DNA of 5,538 nt from an uncultured Parvimonas sp. (GTDB lineage Bacteria > Bacillota > Clostridia > Tissierellales > Peptoniphilaceae). The position numbers and the translations under genes were made by a program. Shown here piece by piece: positions 1 to 5,348 of the stretch. The first letter of the stretch is position 1; every line of letters starts with the position of its first letter. A model generated the notes under the pieces. That model had not been told where the DNA came from. It worked only from the letters and a program-made list of their open reading frames with translations, and ran no database searches. The stretch lies in the NCBI GenBank assembly GCA_902470455.1, contig CABRGI010000066.1, positions 1 to 5,538 of the forward strand, given 5' to 3'.

Positions 1-162
1 ACAATCTTAAGAGCTGTTCACAAATACAAAGATAGTAGAGAACAATTCGAACAAAGAACACATAAAAGACTTATTGATATCCTAAATCCTAACCAAAAAA
101 CTTTGGAAAGTTTAAAGAAATTAAATCTTCCAAGTGGTGTAGATATCGAAATTAAGTTATAA
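1..162 (+). CDS. rpsJ: 30S ribosomal protein S10, C-terminal part (5' truncated by window edge)
   Basis: The frame is open from base 1 and reads 53 residues to a TAA at 160-162. It carries the S10 C-terminal hallmarks HKYKDSREQFE, RTHKRLIDI and the ending LPSGVDIEIKL. S10 is a 30S head protein and also pairs with NusB in antitermination (family knowledge). If the tyrosine of HKYKD is residue 58, as in well-studied Gram-positive S10 proteins, the fragment covers about residues 50-102 of a normal-length protein. The loop around residues 56-60 (His-Lys-Tyr-Lys-Asp), where tigecycline-resistance changes are known in other species, looks unaltered. This gene is normally first in the S10 operon, so the promoter and leader should lie upstream of the window. 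The start is not visible, but the identity is secure. Confidence 0.97.
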   Translation, partial: TILRAVHKYKDSREQFEQRTHKRLIDILNPNQKTLESLKKLNLPSGVDIEIKL

Positions 163-215
163 ATCTTAGAATGATTGTAAAATCAATCCGCTGTAAGTAA
201 TAGGAGGTGTACTCA
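163..215 (+). other. rpsJ-rplC intergenic gap with weak stem-loop
   Basis: This 53-base gap is the longest non-coding stretch in the window; the other gaps are 6-24 bases. It can fold into a small hairpin: bases 169-176 pair with 181-188, with one A·A mismatch (171/186), around a GTAA loop at 177-180 that fits the GNRA tetraloop pattern. The stem is mostly A-T with two G-C pairs, so it is weak, and no T-run follows, so it is not an intrinsic terminator. It may be an RNA-processing or regulatory element, or chance. The rplC ribosome-binding site lies at the 3' end of the gap. Confidence 0.3.
201..209 (+). promoter_or_regulatory. Ribosome-binding site of rplC; decides its start
   Basis: TAGGAGGTG is a near-perfect Shine-Dalgarno complementary to the 16S rRNA 3' end. 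It lies 6 bases before the ATG at 216. An in-frame GTG at 207 falls inside this motif and so cannot be the start it serves. This places the rplC start at 216. Confidence 0.9.
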
Positions 216-842
216 ATGAAGAGTATTTTAGGTAAGAAAATCGGAATGACTCAAATTTTTGCTGAAGACGGTTCAGTTATTCCGGTAACAGTTGTTGAAG
301 CGGGCCCTATGTTCGTTACACAAGTAAAAACTGTTGAAAATGATGGCTATAATGCAATCCAATGTGGATATGTAGACAAAAAAGAAAAGAAGGTTACAAA
401 GCCTCTTAAAGGACATTTTGACAAAGTAAGTGTTGGATATAAGAGATTTGTAAGAGAATTTAGATTAAACGAAGGCGAAACTTTTGAAACTGGACAAGAA
501 ATTAAAGTTGACTTATTTGCTGAGGGAGATAAAGTTGATGTTATCGGAACTTCAAAAGGTAAAGGTACTCAAGGTGCTATTAAGAGATGGAATTACGGAA
601 GAGGTCCTGAAGGACACGGCTCTAAATCTCATAGAGTAGCCGGTGCTAGAAGCGCTGGTACTTATCCAGGTAGAGTACTTAAAGGAAGAAAAGCAAGTGG
701 AAAAATGGGAAATGAAAAGAGTACTGTTCAAAATCTTGTTGTTGTAAAAGTTGACGTTGAAAAGAACCTAATTCTTGTAAAAGGTGCTATTCCAGGACCT
801 AAAGGCGGTTTAGTAACAGTTAGAGAAGCGGTTAAAAGATAG
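216..842 (+). CDS. rplC: 50S ribosomal protein L3
   Basis: L3 binds the 3' region of 23S rRNA, is one of the proteins that start 50S assembly, and sends a loop toward the peptidyl-transferase centre. The 208-residue product has the usual bacterial length. It opens with the classic MKSILGKKIGMTQIF, has VDVIGTSKGKGTQG near 107-120, and then the basic extended loop GHGSKSHRVAGARSAG at about 133-148. GKMGNEKSTVQNL at about 162-174 is the conserved C-terminal barrel motif. An in-frame GTG at 207 would add Met-Tyr-Ser, but it sits within the Shine-Dalgarno and adds residues not seen in L3, so ATG 216 is chosen. The gene ends in TAG, 17 bases before rplD. Confidence 0.97.
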   Translation: MKSILGKKIGMTQIFAEDGSVIPVTVVEAGPMFVTQVKTVENDGYNAIQCGYVDKKEKKVTKPLKGHFDKVSVGYKRFVREFRLNEGETFETGQEIKVDLFAEGDKVDVIGTSKGKGTQGAIKRWNYGRGPEGHGSKSHRVAGARSAGTYPGRVLKGRKASGKMGNEKSTVQNLVVVKVDVEKNLILVKGAIPGPKGGLVTVREAVKR

Positions 843-859
843 TTTAAGGAGGATAAATA

Positions 860-1483
860 ATGCCTAAGGTTAATGTTTATAACCAACTTGGAGAAGTTGT
901 TGGTGATATAGAATTAAACGAAGCTATTTTTGGTATTGAAGTTAATGAACATGTTGTTTATGAAGTAGTAAAGAACCATTTAGCTAATAGAAGACAAGGC
1001 ACTCAATCTGCTAAGACTCGTGCGGAAGTACGTGGAGGTGGAAGAAAGCCTTGGAGACAAAAAGGTACTGGTCGTGCTAGACAAGGTAGTATAAGAGCTC
1101 CTCAATGGAAGGGTGGCGGAGTAGTATTCGCACCAAAGCCAAGAAGCTACAGATACTCAGTTCCTAAAAAAGTAAGAAGACTTGCTATGAGATCAGTTCT
1201 TACTTCAAAAGTTCTTGAAGGAGAATTAAGAATTTTAGATGCTTTAACAGTTGATGCATTTAGCACTAAAAAAGCAAAAGAAATTTTGAAAAATTTAAGT
1301 TTAGAAACAAAAACTATGATAGTTTTACCTGAAGGAAATGAAATGATTGTAAAATCATTCGCTAACCTTCCAAAAGTTGAAACTGTTGTTGTAGATTATA
1401 TGAATGTTTATGATTTAATGAGATTTGATAATCTTGTAATCGTAAAAGATGCCTTATCAAAAATTGAGGAGGTGTATGCATAA
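860..1483 (+). CDS. rplD: 50S ribosomal protein L4
   Basis: L4 is an early 50S assembly protein whose long loop lines the polypeptide exit tunnel; in E. coli it also represses its own S10 operon. The product is 207 residues, a typical length. The tunnel loop is plain at about 44-100: RRQGTQSAKTRAEVRGGGRKPWRQKGTGRARQ is split here by its key residues Arg44, Arg54, Lys63, Trp65 and Lys68. Lys68 in the QKGTGRAR motif matches E. coli Lys63, a macrolide-resistance position, and is unchanged. The ending NVYDLMRFDNLVIVKDAL is characteristic of L4. A TAAGGAGG Shine-Dalgarno precedes ATG 860. The last codons (Glu-Glu-Val) double as the rplW ribosome-binding site, and the TAA stop shares its last A with the rplW ATG. 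Whether this L4 acts as a repressor here cannot be told, since the leader is outside the window. Confidence 0.97.
   Translation: MPKVNVYNQLGEVVGDIELNEAIFGIEVNEHVVYEVVKNHLANRRQGTQSAKTRAEVRGGGRKPWRQKGTGRARQGSIRAPQWKGGGVVFAPKPRSYRYSVPKKVRRLAMRSVLTSKVLEGELRILDALTVDAFSTKKAKEILKNLSLETKTMIVLPEGNEMIVKSFANLPKVETVVVDYMNVYDLMRFDNLVIVKDALSKIEEVYA
1342..1359 (+). repeat. Perfect 7-bp inverted repeat inside rplD, similar to the rpsJ-rplC gap hairpin
   Basis: Bases 1342-1348 (AATGATT) are the exact reverse complement of 1353-1359 (AATCATT), around a GTAA loop. The 15 bases at 1343-1357 are identical to 171-185 in the rpsJ-rplC gap. Here they are translated as part of Met-Ile-Val-Lys-Ser in L4. The stem has one G-C pair only and is weak. 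The match may well be coincidence in AT-rich DNA. Confidence 0.35.
1466..1474 (+). promoter_or_regulatory. Ribosome-binding site of rplW embedded in the end of rplD
   Basis: GAGGAGGTG is a strong Shine-Dalgarno formed by the codons for Glu-Glu-Val near the L4 C terminus. The AGGAGG core ends 10 bases before the rplW ATG at 1483. A nearer ATG at 1476 is only 3 bases from the core and opens a six-codon frame, so it is not the functional start. Ribosomes finishing rplD must cross this site, which favours coupled translation. Confidence 0.85.
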
Positions 1484-1770
1484 TGACAGCATATGATATT
1501 ATTATTAAACCAGTTGTAACTGAACGTTCAATGGAAAATATGGAATCAAAAAGATACACTTTCAAAGTTGATATTAGGGCTAATAAATCAGAAATTAAAA
1601 AAGCCGTAGAAACAATTTTTGGTGTAAAAGTTAAACAAGTAAATACAATGAATATTACTGGTAAGAAAAAAAGAATGGGAGCTAATGTTGGCAAAAGACC
1701 TGATTGGAAAAAAGCCATTGTTACTCTTACAGAAGATTCAAAAGAAATTGAATTTTTTGAAAGTATTTAA
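1483..1770 (+). CDS. rplW: 50S ribosomal protein L23
   Basis: L23 sits at the mouth of the exit tunnel, where it is the docking point for trigger factor and a contact for the signal recognition particle. The 95-residue product has the normal length. It begins with YDIIIKPVVTERS, in which Glu14 matches the glutamate that in E. coli L23 (Glu18) binds trigger factor. ANKSEIKKAVETIFGVKV at 33-50 and VNTMNITGKKKRMG at 53-66 form the conserved core and basic loop. RPDWKKAIVTL at about 72-82 is the family's C-terminal signature. The start codon overlaps the rplD stop by one base (TAATG), a typical coupled arrangement. rplB follows after 17 bases. Confidence 0.97.
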   Translation: MTAYDIIIKPVVTERSMENMESKRYTFKVDIRANKSEIKKAVETIFGVKVKQVNTMNITGKKKRMGANVGKRPDWKKAIVTLTEDSKEIEFFESI

Positions 1771-1787
1771 TATAGGAGGTAATATTA

Positions 1788-2621
1788 ATGGCTATTAGAA
1801 AGTATAAACCAACTTCTGCTGGTGTACGTGGAATGAGCGTTTTAACTTTTGATGAAATAACTAAGACTAAACCTGAAAAGTCATTATTAGTTTCTTTATC
1901 AAAATCAGGCGGAAGAAATTCATTAGGTAGAGTTACCGTTAGACATAGAGGTGGCGGTGCTAAAAGAAAATATAGAATAATAGATTTTAAAAGAAATAAA
2001 GATGGAGTACCTGGAAAAGTTGCTTCAATCGAATACGATCCAAACAGAACTGCTAATATAGCATTAATCCACTATTTAGATGGAGAAAAGAGATATATTT
2101 TAGCTCCAGAAGGATTAAAAGTTGGAGATAAAATTGAATCAGGAGAAAATGCAGATATCGTAATCGGTAATGCATTAAAATTAAAAGACATTCCTGTTGG
2201 TACAAATGTTCATAATGTTGAGTTAAAACCTGGTAAAGGTGGACAACTTGTAAGAAGTGCGGGATCTGAAGCTCAATTAATGGGTAAAGAAGGAAAATTT
2301 GCACAATTAAGATTACCTTCAGGTGAATTTAGATTAGTTCATTTAGAATGTAGAGCTACTGTTGGACAAGTTGGTAATTTAAGTCATGAACTTATAACTA
2401 TCGGTAAAGCGGGAAGATCAAGACATATGGGTAAGAGACCTCATGTTAGAGGATCTGCAATGAACCCAGTAGATCACCCTCACGGTGGTGGGGAAGGTAG
2501 AACTCCTGTTGGACGTCCAGCACCTTCAACTCCTTGGGGTAAACCAGCTTTAGGACTTAAGACTAGAAAGAAAAATAAAAAGTCTAATAAGTTCATAGTA
2601 AGAAGAAGAACTAAAAACTAA
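1788..2621 (+). CDS. rplB: 50S ribosomal protein L2
   Basis: L2 is among the most conserved ribosomal proteins. It is needed for subunit association and lies close to the peptidyl-transferase centre. The 277-residue product is full length. SKSGGRNSLGRVTVRHRGGG at 38-57 and YRIIDFKRNKDGVPG lie in the N-terminal RNA-binding part. EYDPNRTANIALIHYLDGEK and YILAPEGLKVGD follow in the OB-like domain, and VHNVELKPGKGGQLVRSAG starts the SH3-like domain. The signature AMNPVDHPHGGGEG is at 224-237; His230 corresponds to E. coli His229, long implicated in L2 function. The basic tail ends KFIVRRRTKN. A TAGGAGGT Shine-Dalgarno at 1773-1780 fixes the ATG at 1788. rpsS follows after 16 bases. Confidence 0.98.
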   Translation: MAIRKYKPTSAGVRGMSVLTFDEITKTKPEKSLLVSLSKSGGRNSLGRVTVRHRGGGAKRKYRIIDFKRNKDGVPGKVASIEYDPNRTANIALIHYLDGEKRYILAPEGLKVGDKIESGENADIVIGNALKLKDIPVGTNVHNVELKPGKGGQLVRSAGSEAQLMGKEGKFAQLRLPSGEFRLVHLECRATVGQVGNLSHELITIGKAGRSRHMGKRPHVRGSAMNPVDHPHGGGEGRTPVGRPAPSTPWGKPALGLKTRKKNKKSNKFIVRRRTKN

Positions 2622-2637
2622 TTAAGGAGGAAAACAA

Positions 2638-2922
2638 ATGGGTAGATCTCTTAAAAAAGGACCATTTTGTGATGATCATCTTTTAAAGAAAATAGATGCA
2701 TTAAATAGTGCAGATGAAAAAAAAGTTGTAAAAACTTGGTCAAGAAGAAGTACAATTTTTCCACAATTTGTTGGACATACTATAGCTGTTCATGACGGAA
2801 GAAAGCACTTACCAATATATATTACTGACGATATGGTAGGACATAAACTTGGAGAGTTCGTTTTAACTAGAACTTACAAGGGTCATGTTGGCAAAAACGA
2901 AAAAAATAGTAAAGTAAGATAA
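2638..2922 (+). CDS. rpsS: 30S ribosomal protein S19
   Basis: S19 forms a complex with S13 in the 30S head, near the A-site tRNA and the bridge to the 50S subunit. The 94-residue product begins MGRSLKKGPF, the standard S19 opening, and contains KTWSRRSTIFPQFVGHTIAVHDG (split by Trp34, Arg37 and Pro42) followed by GHKLGEFVLTRTYKGH at 68-83, the family signature. The start is preceded by AAGGAGG at 2624-2630 with 7 bases of spacing. The gene ends with two in-frame stops in tandem, TAA then TAG at 2923-2925. Length and motifs are ordinary, and its place between rplB and rplV is the canonical one. Confidence 0.97.
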   Translation: MGRSLKKGPFCDDHLLKKIDALNSADEKKVVKTWSRRSTIFPQFVGHTIAVHDGRKHLPIYITDDMVGHKLGEFVLTRTYKGHVGKNEKNSKVR

Positions 2923-2941
2923 TAGATAAGGAGGAGATAAC

Positions 2942-3274
2942 ATGCAAGCTAAAGCAATTGCAAAATATCAAAGAATTTCACCTCTTAAAGTAAACTTTAT
3001 TTGTAGAGAAATAAGAGGAAAGCATGTAGATGAAGCTTTATCTATTCTAAGATTCACTCCTAAAGCGGGTGCTAGATTATTAGAAAAGGTATTAAAATCA
3101 GCTGTTGCTAATGCAGAAAATAATCATAATTTAGATAGAAAAGACCTTTATGTATTAGAAGCTTATGCAAATGATGCTCCAGTTATGAAAAGATGGAGAC
3201 CAAAGGCTAAAGGTTCAGCTTACCCAATTTTGAAAAGATCAAGTCATATTGGTGTAACGGTAGCAGAAAGATAG
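2942..3274 (+). CDS. rplV: 50S ribosomal protein L22
   Basis: L22 contacts all domains of 23S rRNA, and its long beta-hairpin lines the exit tunnel opposite L4 near the macrolide site. The product is 110 residues, the usual length. RISPLKVNFICREIRGKHV at 11-29 and the helix ARLLEKVLKSAVANAENNH at 44-62 form the globular domain. The tunnel hairpin is at about 80-100, with Met82-Lys83-Arg84 present; deletion of these three residues gives macrolide resistance in E. coli. The hairpin ends ILKRSSHIGVTV, the family's C-terminal motif. The tip reads KAKGSAYP, a modest variation on the more familiar RAxGRA form. AAGGAGG at 2928-2934 supports the ATG at 2942. rpsC follows after 17 bases. Confidence 0.97.
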   Translation: MQAKAIAKYQRISPLKVNFICREIRGKHVDEALSILRFTPKAGARLLEKVLKSAVANAENNHNLDRKDLYVLEAYANDAPVMKRWRPKAKGSAYPILKRSSHIGVTVAER

Positions 3275-3291
3275 TATAAGGAGGATAAAAA

Positions 3292-4026
3292 ATGGGTCAA
3301 AAAGTTAATCCTCATGGGTTAAGAGTTGGAATAATAAAAGATTGGGACTCAAGATGGTTTGCCGATAAAAAAGAATTTGGTAATTTATTAGTAGAAGACC
3401 ACAATATTCGTAAACTTGTTAAAAAAGAGGTAGCTCTTTCAGGAGTACCAAAAGTTGAAATAGAAAGATCAGCAAATAGAGTAAAGGTAACAGTGTTTAC
3501 TGCTAAACCTGGAATGGTAATTGGAAAATCAGGTGCTGGTGTTGAAGAATTAAGAGTTAAGATTGAAAAATTAACTGGTAAAAAAGTAATTGTTAATGTT
3601 GAAGAAGTTAAGAGACCTGACTTAAGTGCTCAATTAGTTGCTGAAAACATTGCAGGACAATTAGAAAGACGTGTATCTTTCAGACGTGCTATGAAACAAG
3701 CTATGCAAAGATCACTAAAAGCAGGAGCAAAAGGAATTAAAACTGCTGTTTCTGGAAGACTTGGTGGAGCTGATATGGCAAGAACTGAAGGATATTCTGA
3801 AGGAACAATTCCTCTACAAACTTTAAGAGCTGATATTGAATATGGATTTGCTGAAGCAGATACAACTTATGGAAAATTAGGTGTAAAAGTTTGGTTATAC
3901 AAAGGTGAAGTTCTTCCAGGAATGAAAGCTGCAGTTATTGAAGAAAAACCTGCAAAAAAAGAAAGAAGAAACAAGAAAGACAATAAGAAAAGATTTAATA
4001 AAACTGGTGCTAAGAAAGAAGCTTAG
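3292..4026 (+). CDS. rpsC: 30S ribosomal protein S3
   Basis: S3 lies at the mRNA entry channel and helps unwind incoming mRNA. It opens MGQKVNPHGLRVGIIKDWDS, the standard N terminus. The KH domain shows GMVIGKSGAG at 74-83. The C-terminal domain has FRRAMKQAM with Arg131, Arg132 and Lys135, the residues tied to helicase activity in E. coli S3 at the same numbers. SGRLGGADMARTEGY, LRADIEYG and GVKVWLYKGE follow. The conserved fold ends near residue 215. Residues 217-244 form a tail with 13 lysines or arginines among 28 residues, making the 244-residue protein longer than the roughly 218-233 residues common in the family. Such tails vary between species and are probably disordered and rRNA-binding (inference). 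AAGGAGG at 3278-3284 fixes the start. Confidence 0.97.
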   Translation: MGQKVNPHGLRVGIIKDWDSRWFADKKEFGNLLVEDHNIRKLVKKEVALSGVPKVEIERSANRVKVTVFTAKPGMVIGKSGAGVEELRVKIEKLTGKKVIVNVEEVKRPDLSAQLVAENIAGQLERRVSFRRAMKQAMQRSLKAGAKGIKTAVSGRLGGADMARTEGYSEGTIPLQTLRADIEYGFAEADTTYGKLGVKVWLYKGEVLPGMKAAVIEEKPAKKERRNKKDNKKRFNKTGAKKEA

Positions 4027-4049
4027 TTGCCGGAAGGAGGAAAGAGTCT

Positions 4050-4484
4050 ATGTTAATGCCTAAGAGAGTAAAATATCGTAGAGTTCATAGAGGCAGAATG
4101 ACTGGTAAAGCTCTAAGAGGAAATACAATTTCTTATGGAGATTATGCGATTCAAGCATTAGAACCTTGCTGGATGACTGCAAACCAAATTGAATCTGCAA
4201 GACGTGCGATGACAAGATATATAAAAAGAGGCGGTAAGATCTGGATTAAAGTATTCCCTGATAAGCCTGTTACTAAAAAGCCTGCTGAAGTAAGAATGGG
4301 TTCTGGTAAAGGAGCTCCTGAATACTGGGTAGCAGTTATTAAACCAGGTAGAGTATTATTTGAAATGAGTGGAGTTCCTGTTGAAGTAGCTAGAGAAGCT
4401 ATGAGACTTGCTGCTCACAAACTACCTGTAAAGACTAAATTTATAACTCGTGAGATGAAGGAAGGTGAAGCTAATGAAAATTAA
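4050..4484 (+). CDS. rplP: 50S ribosomal protein L16
   Basis: L16 is a late-assembling 50S protein that organises the A-site tRNA pocket. The 144-residue product starts MLMPKRVKYRRVHRGRMTG, the classic L16 opening. It has the two family signatures: ARRAMTRYIKRGGKIWIKVFP at about 50-70 (key residues Arg51, Arg56, Arg60, Trp65) and RMGSGKGAPEYWVAVIKPG at 82-100. The ending VKTKFITRE is also typical. AAGGAGG at 4034-4040 lies 9 bases before ATG 4050. A second in-frame ATG at 4056 would remove Met-Leu and is less likely, because MLxPKR is the conserved N terminus. The 3' end overlaps rpmC by 11 bases. Confidence 0.97.
   Translation: MLMPKRVKYRRVHRGRMTGKALRGNTISYGDYAIQALEPCWMTANQIESARRAMTRYIKRGGKIWIKVFPDKPVTKKPAEVRMGSGKGAPEYWVAVIKPGRVLFEMSGVPVEVAREAMRLAAHKLPVKTKFITREMKEGEANEN
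4458..4468 (+). promoter_or_regulatory. Ribosome-binding region of rpmC inside rplP; decides its start
   Basis: The purine run AAGGAAGGTGA holds two partial Shine-Dalgarno matches. AGGTGA (4463-4468) ends 5 bases before the ATG at 4474, and AAGGA (4458-4462) ends 11 bases before it. An in-frame GTG at 4465 lies inside the run and so is not a credible start. The site is less perfect than the AGGAGG of most neighbours, which fits a gene translated largely by coupling to rplP. Confidence 0.65.
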
Positions 4485-4680
4485 AGAAATTCGCCAAATG
4501 AATGATAGTGATTTACAAGCAAAATTAAAAGATTTAAAAGTAGAATTATTTAATTTACGTTTTCAATTAGCCACTGGACAATTAGAGAATCCTATGAGAA
4601 TTGGTGGCATTAGAAAAGATATAGCTCGTGTTAAGACTATTATCAGAGAACGTGAGCTTAATGCTGGAAAGGAGGCTTAA
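4474..4680 (+). CDS. rpmC: 50S ribosomal protein L29
   Basis: L29 is a small helical protein next to L23 at the exit-tunnel mouth. From ATG 4474 the product is 68 residues, normal for L29, and begins MKIKEIRQM as family members do. KVELFNLRFQLATGQLENP at 22-40 and RIGGIRKDIARVKTIIRER at 42-60 are the conserved helices and signature. The upstream in-frame GTG at 4465 would add Met-Lys-Leu, but it lies within the ribosome-binding purine run. The gene overlaps the end of rplP by 11 bases in another frame, implying coupled translation. Its last codons (Gly-Lys-Glu-Ala) contain the rpsQ ribosome-binding site. Confidence 0.96.
   Translation: MKIKEIRQMNDSDLQAKLKDLKVELFNLRFQLATGQLENPMRIGGIRKDIARVKTIIRERELNAGKEA
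4669..4675 (+). promoter_or_regulatory. Ribosome-binding site of rpsQ inside the end of rpmC
   Basis: AAGGAGG is a full core Shine-Dalgarno lying in the last codons of rpmC. It is 11 bases before the rpsQ ATG at 4687, slightly longer than the 6-9 bases seen at most genes here. The rpmC stop lies between this site and the start, so ribosomes ending rpmC stop right over the rpsQ initiation region. Confidence 0.85.
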
Positions 4681-4686
4681 TACTAT

Positions 4687-4941
4687 ATGGAAAGAAATAG
4701 TAGAAAAGTCATAATAGGAAATGTAGTTTCTAATAAAATGGACAAGACAATTGTTGTTGAAGTTGCAACATTTGTTTCTCACCCACTTTATAAAAAACAA
4801 ATGAAAAAGACTACAAAATTTAAAGCACATGATGAAAATAATGAATGTTTAATTGGTGATAGAGTTAAAATTATGGAAACAAGACCTCTTTCAAGAGAAA
4901 AGAGATGGAGACTTGTTGAGATACTTGAAAGAGTAAAATAA
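4687..4941 (+). CDS. rpsQ: 30S ribosomal protein S17
   Basis: S17 is a primary 16S rRNA-binding protein that helps begin 30S assembly. The 84-residue product is an OB-fold of the usual size. RKVIIGNVVSNKMDKTIVVEV at 6-26 is the conserved opening (key residues Gly11, Val13, Lys17, Asp19, Lys20, Thr21), HPLYKKQMKKTTKFKAHDE at 32-50 is the basic loop, and GDRVKIMETRPLSREKRW at 57-74 is the family signature. ATG 4687 is the first start downstream of the strong Shine-Dalgarno at 4669-4675. It lies 6 bases after the rpmC stop and 24 bases before rplN. Confidence 0.97.
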   Translation: MERNSRKVIIGNVVSNKMDKTIVVEVATFVSHPLYKKQMKKTTKFKAHDENNECLIGDRVKIMETRPLSREKRWRLVEILERVK

Positions 4942-4965
4942 TTTTCATCTGGAAAGGAGTATCGT

Positions 4966-5334
4966 ATGATTCAAACAGAAAGTCGTTTAAAAGTTGCTGA
5001 CAACTCTGGCGCTAAAGAACTTCTTGTTATCAGAGTACTTGGTGGTACTAATAAGAAATATGCAAAAGTTGGCGATATAGTAGTTTGTACTGTTAAAAGT
5101 GCTACACCAGGTGGAGTTGTTAAGAAAAGTGACGTTGTTAAAGCGGTAATTGTTAGAACAACAAATAGCATAAAAAGAAATGATGGAAGCTACATTAGAT
5201 TTGATGATAATGCAGCAGTAATTATAAAAGATGATAAGAACCCAGTTGGTACAAGAATTTTCGGTTCAGTTACAAGAGAGCTTAGAGCTGGTAACTTTAT
5301 GAAAATTATATCTCTTGCACCTGAAGTATTATAA
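4966..5334 (+). CDS. rplN: 50S ribosomal protein L14
   Basis: L14 lies at the subunit interface, where it forms an intersubunit bridge and is the docking site of the silencing factor RsfS in other bacteria. The 122-residue product is exactly the typical length. It begins MIQTESRLKVADNSGAKEL, and the family signature runs from Ala60-Val-Ile-Val through Asn72-Asp-Gly-Ser to DDNAAVII at 80-87. The protein ends GTRIFGSVTRELR and then FMKIISLAPEVL, both standard. A GGAAAGGAG Shine-Dalgarno at 4951-4959 lies 6 bases before the ATG. The TAA stop is followed directly by an in-frame TAG that is also the first three bases of the rplX ribosome-binding site. Confidence 0.98.
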   Translation: MIQTESRLKVADNSGAKELLVIRVLGGTNKKYAKVGDIVVCTVKSATPGGVVKKSDVVKAVIVRTTNSIKRNDGSYIRFDDNAAVIIKDDKNPVGTRIFGSVTRELRAGNFMKIISLAPEVL

Positions 5335-5343
5335 TAGGAGGTG
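5335..5343 (+). promoter_or_regulatory. Ribosome-binding site of rplX
   Basis: TAGGAGGTG immediately follows the rplN stop and lies 5 bases before ATG 5349. It is identical to the rplC site at 201-209. It supports the start of the truncated rplX gene. Confidence 0.85.
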
Positions 5344-5348
5344 TTAGA

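Noticed and set aside
169..188. Intrinsic terminator in the rpsJ-rplC gap
   Set aside because: The stem is short and A-T rich, and no T-run follows it; the operon continues directly afterwards.
175..203. Possible internal promoter before rplC (TTGTAA, 17 bases, TAATAG)
   Set aside because: The -10-like element is poor and runs into the Shine-Dalgarno, so a transcript starting there would lack or barely include the ribosome-binding site.
1362..1718. Minus-strand open frame of 118 codons opposite rplD/rplW
   Set aside because: It lies wholly opposite two certain ribosomal genes, resembles no family I know, and its hydrophobic composition is what the reverse complement of lysine-rich AT-rich coding DNA gives.
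2053..2304. Minus-strand open frame of 83 codons opposite rplB
   Set aside because: A leucine-rich low-complexity shadow of the L2 gene, with no plausible independent role.
2942..3274. Macrolide-resistance changes in L22 or L4
   Set aside because: The known key positions (L22 Met82-Lys83-Arg84; L4 Lys68, matching E. coli Lys63) are intact. The small difference at the L22 hairpin tip looks like lineage variation.
4582..4830. Minus-strand open frame of 82 codons opposite rpmC/rpsQ
   Set aside because: Antisense to two conserved overlapping-operon genes, and its composition is typical of a shadow frame.
4971..5171. Minus-strand open frame of 66 codons opposite rplN
   Set aside because: A mirror of the L14 coding sequence; no recognisable family.
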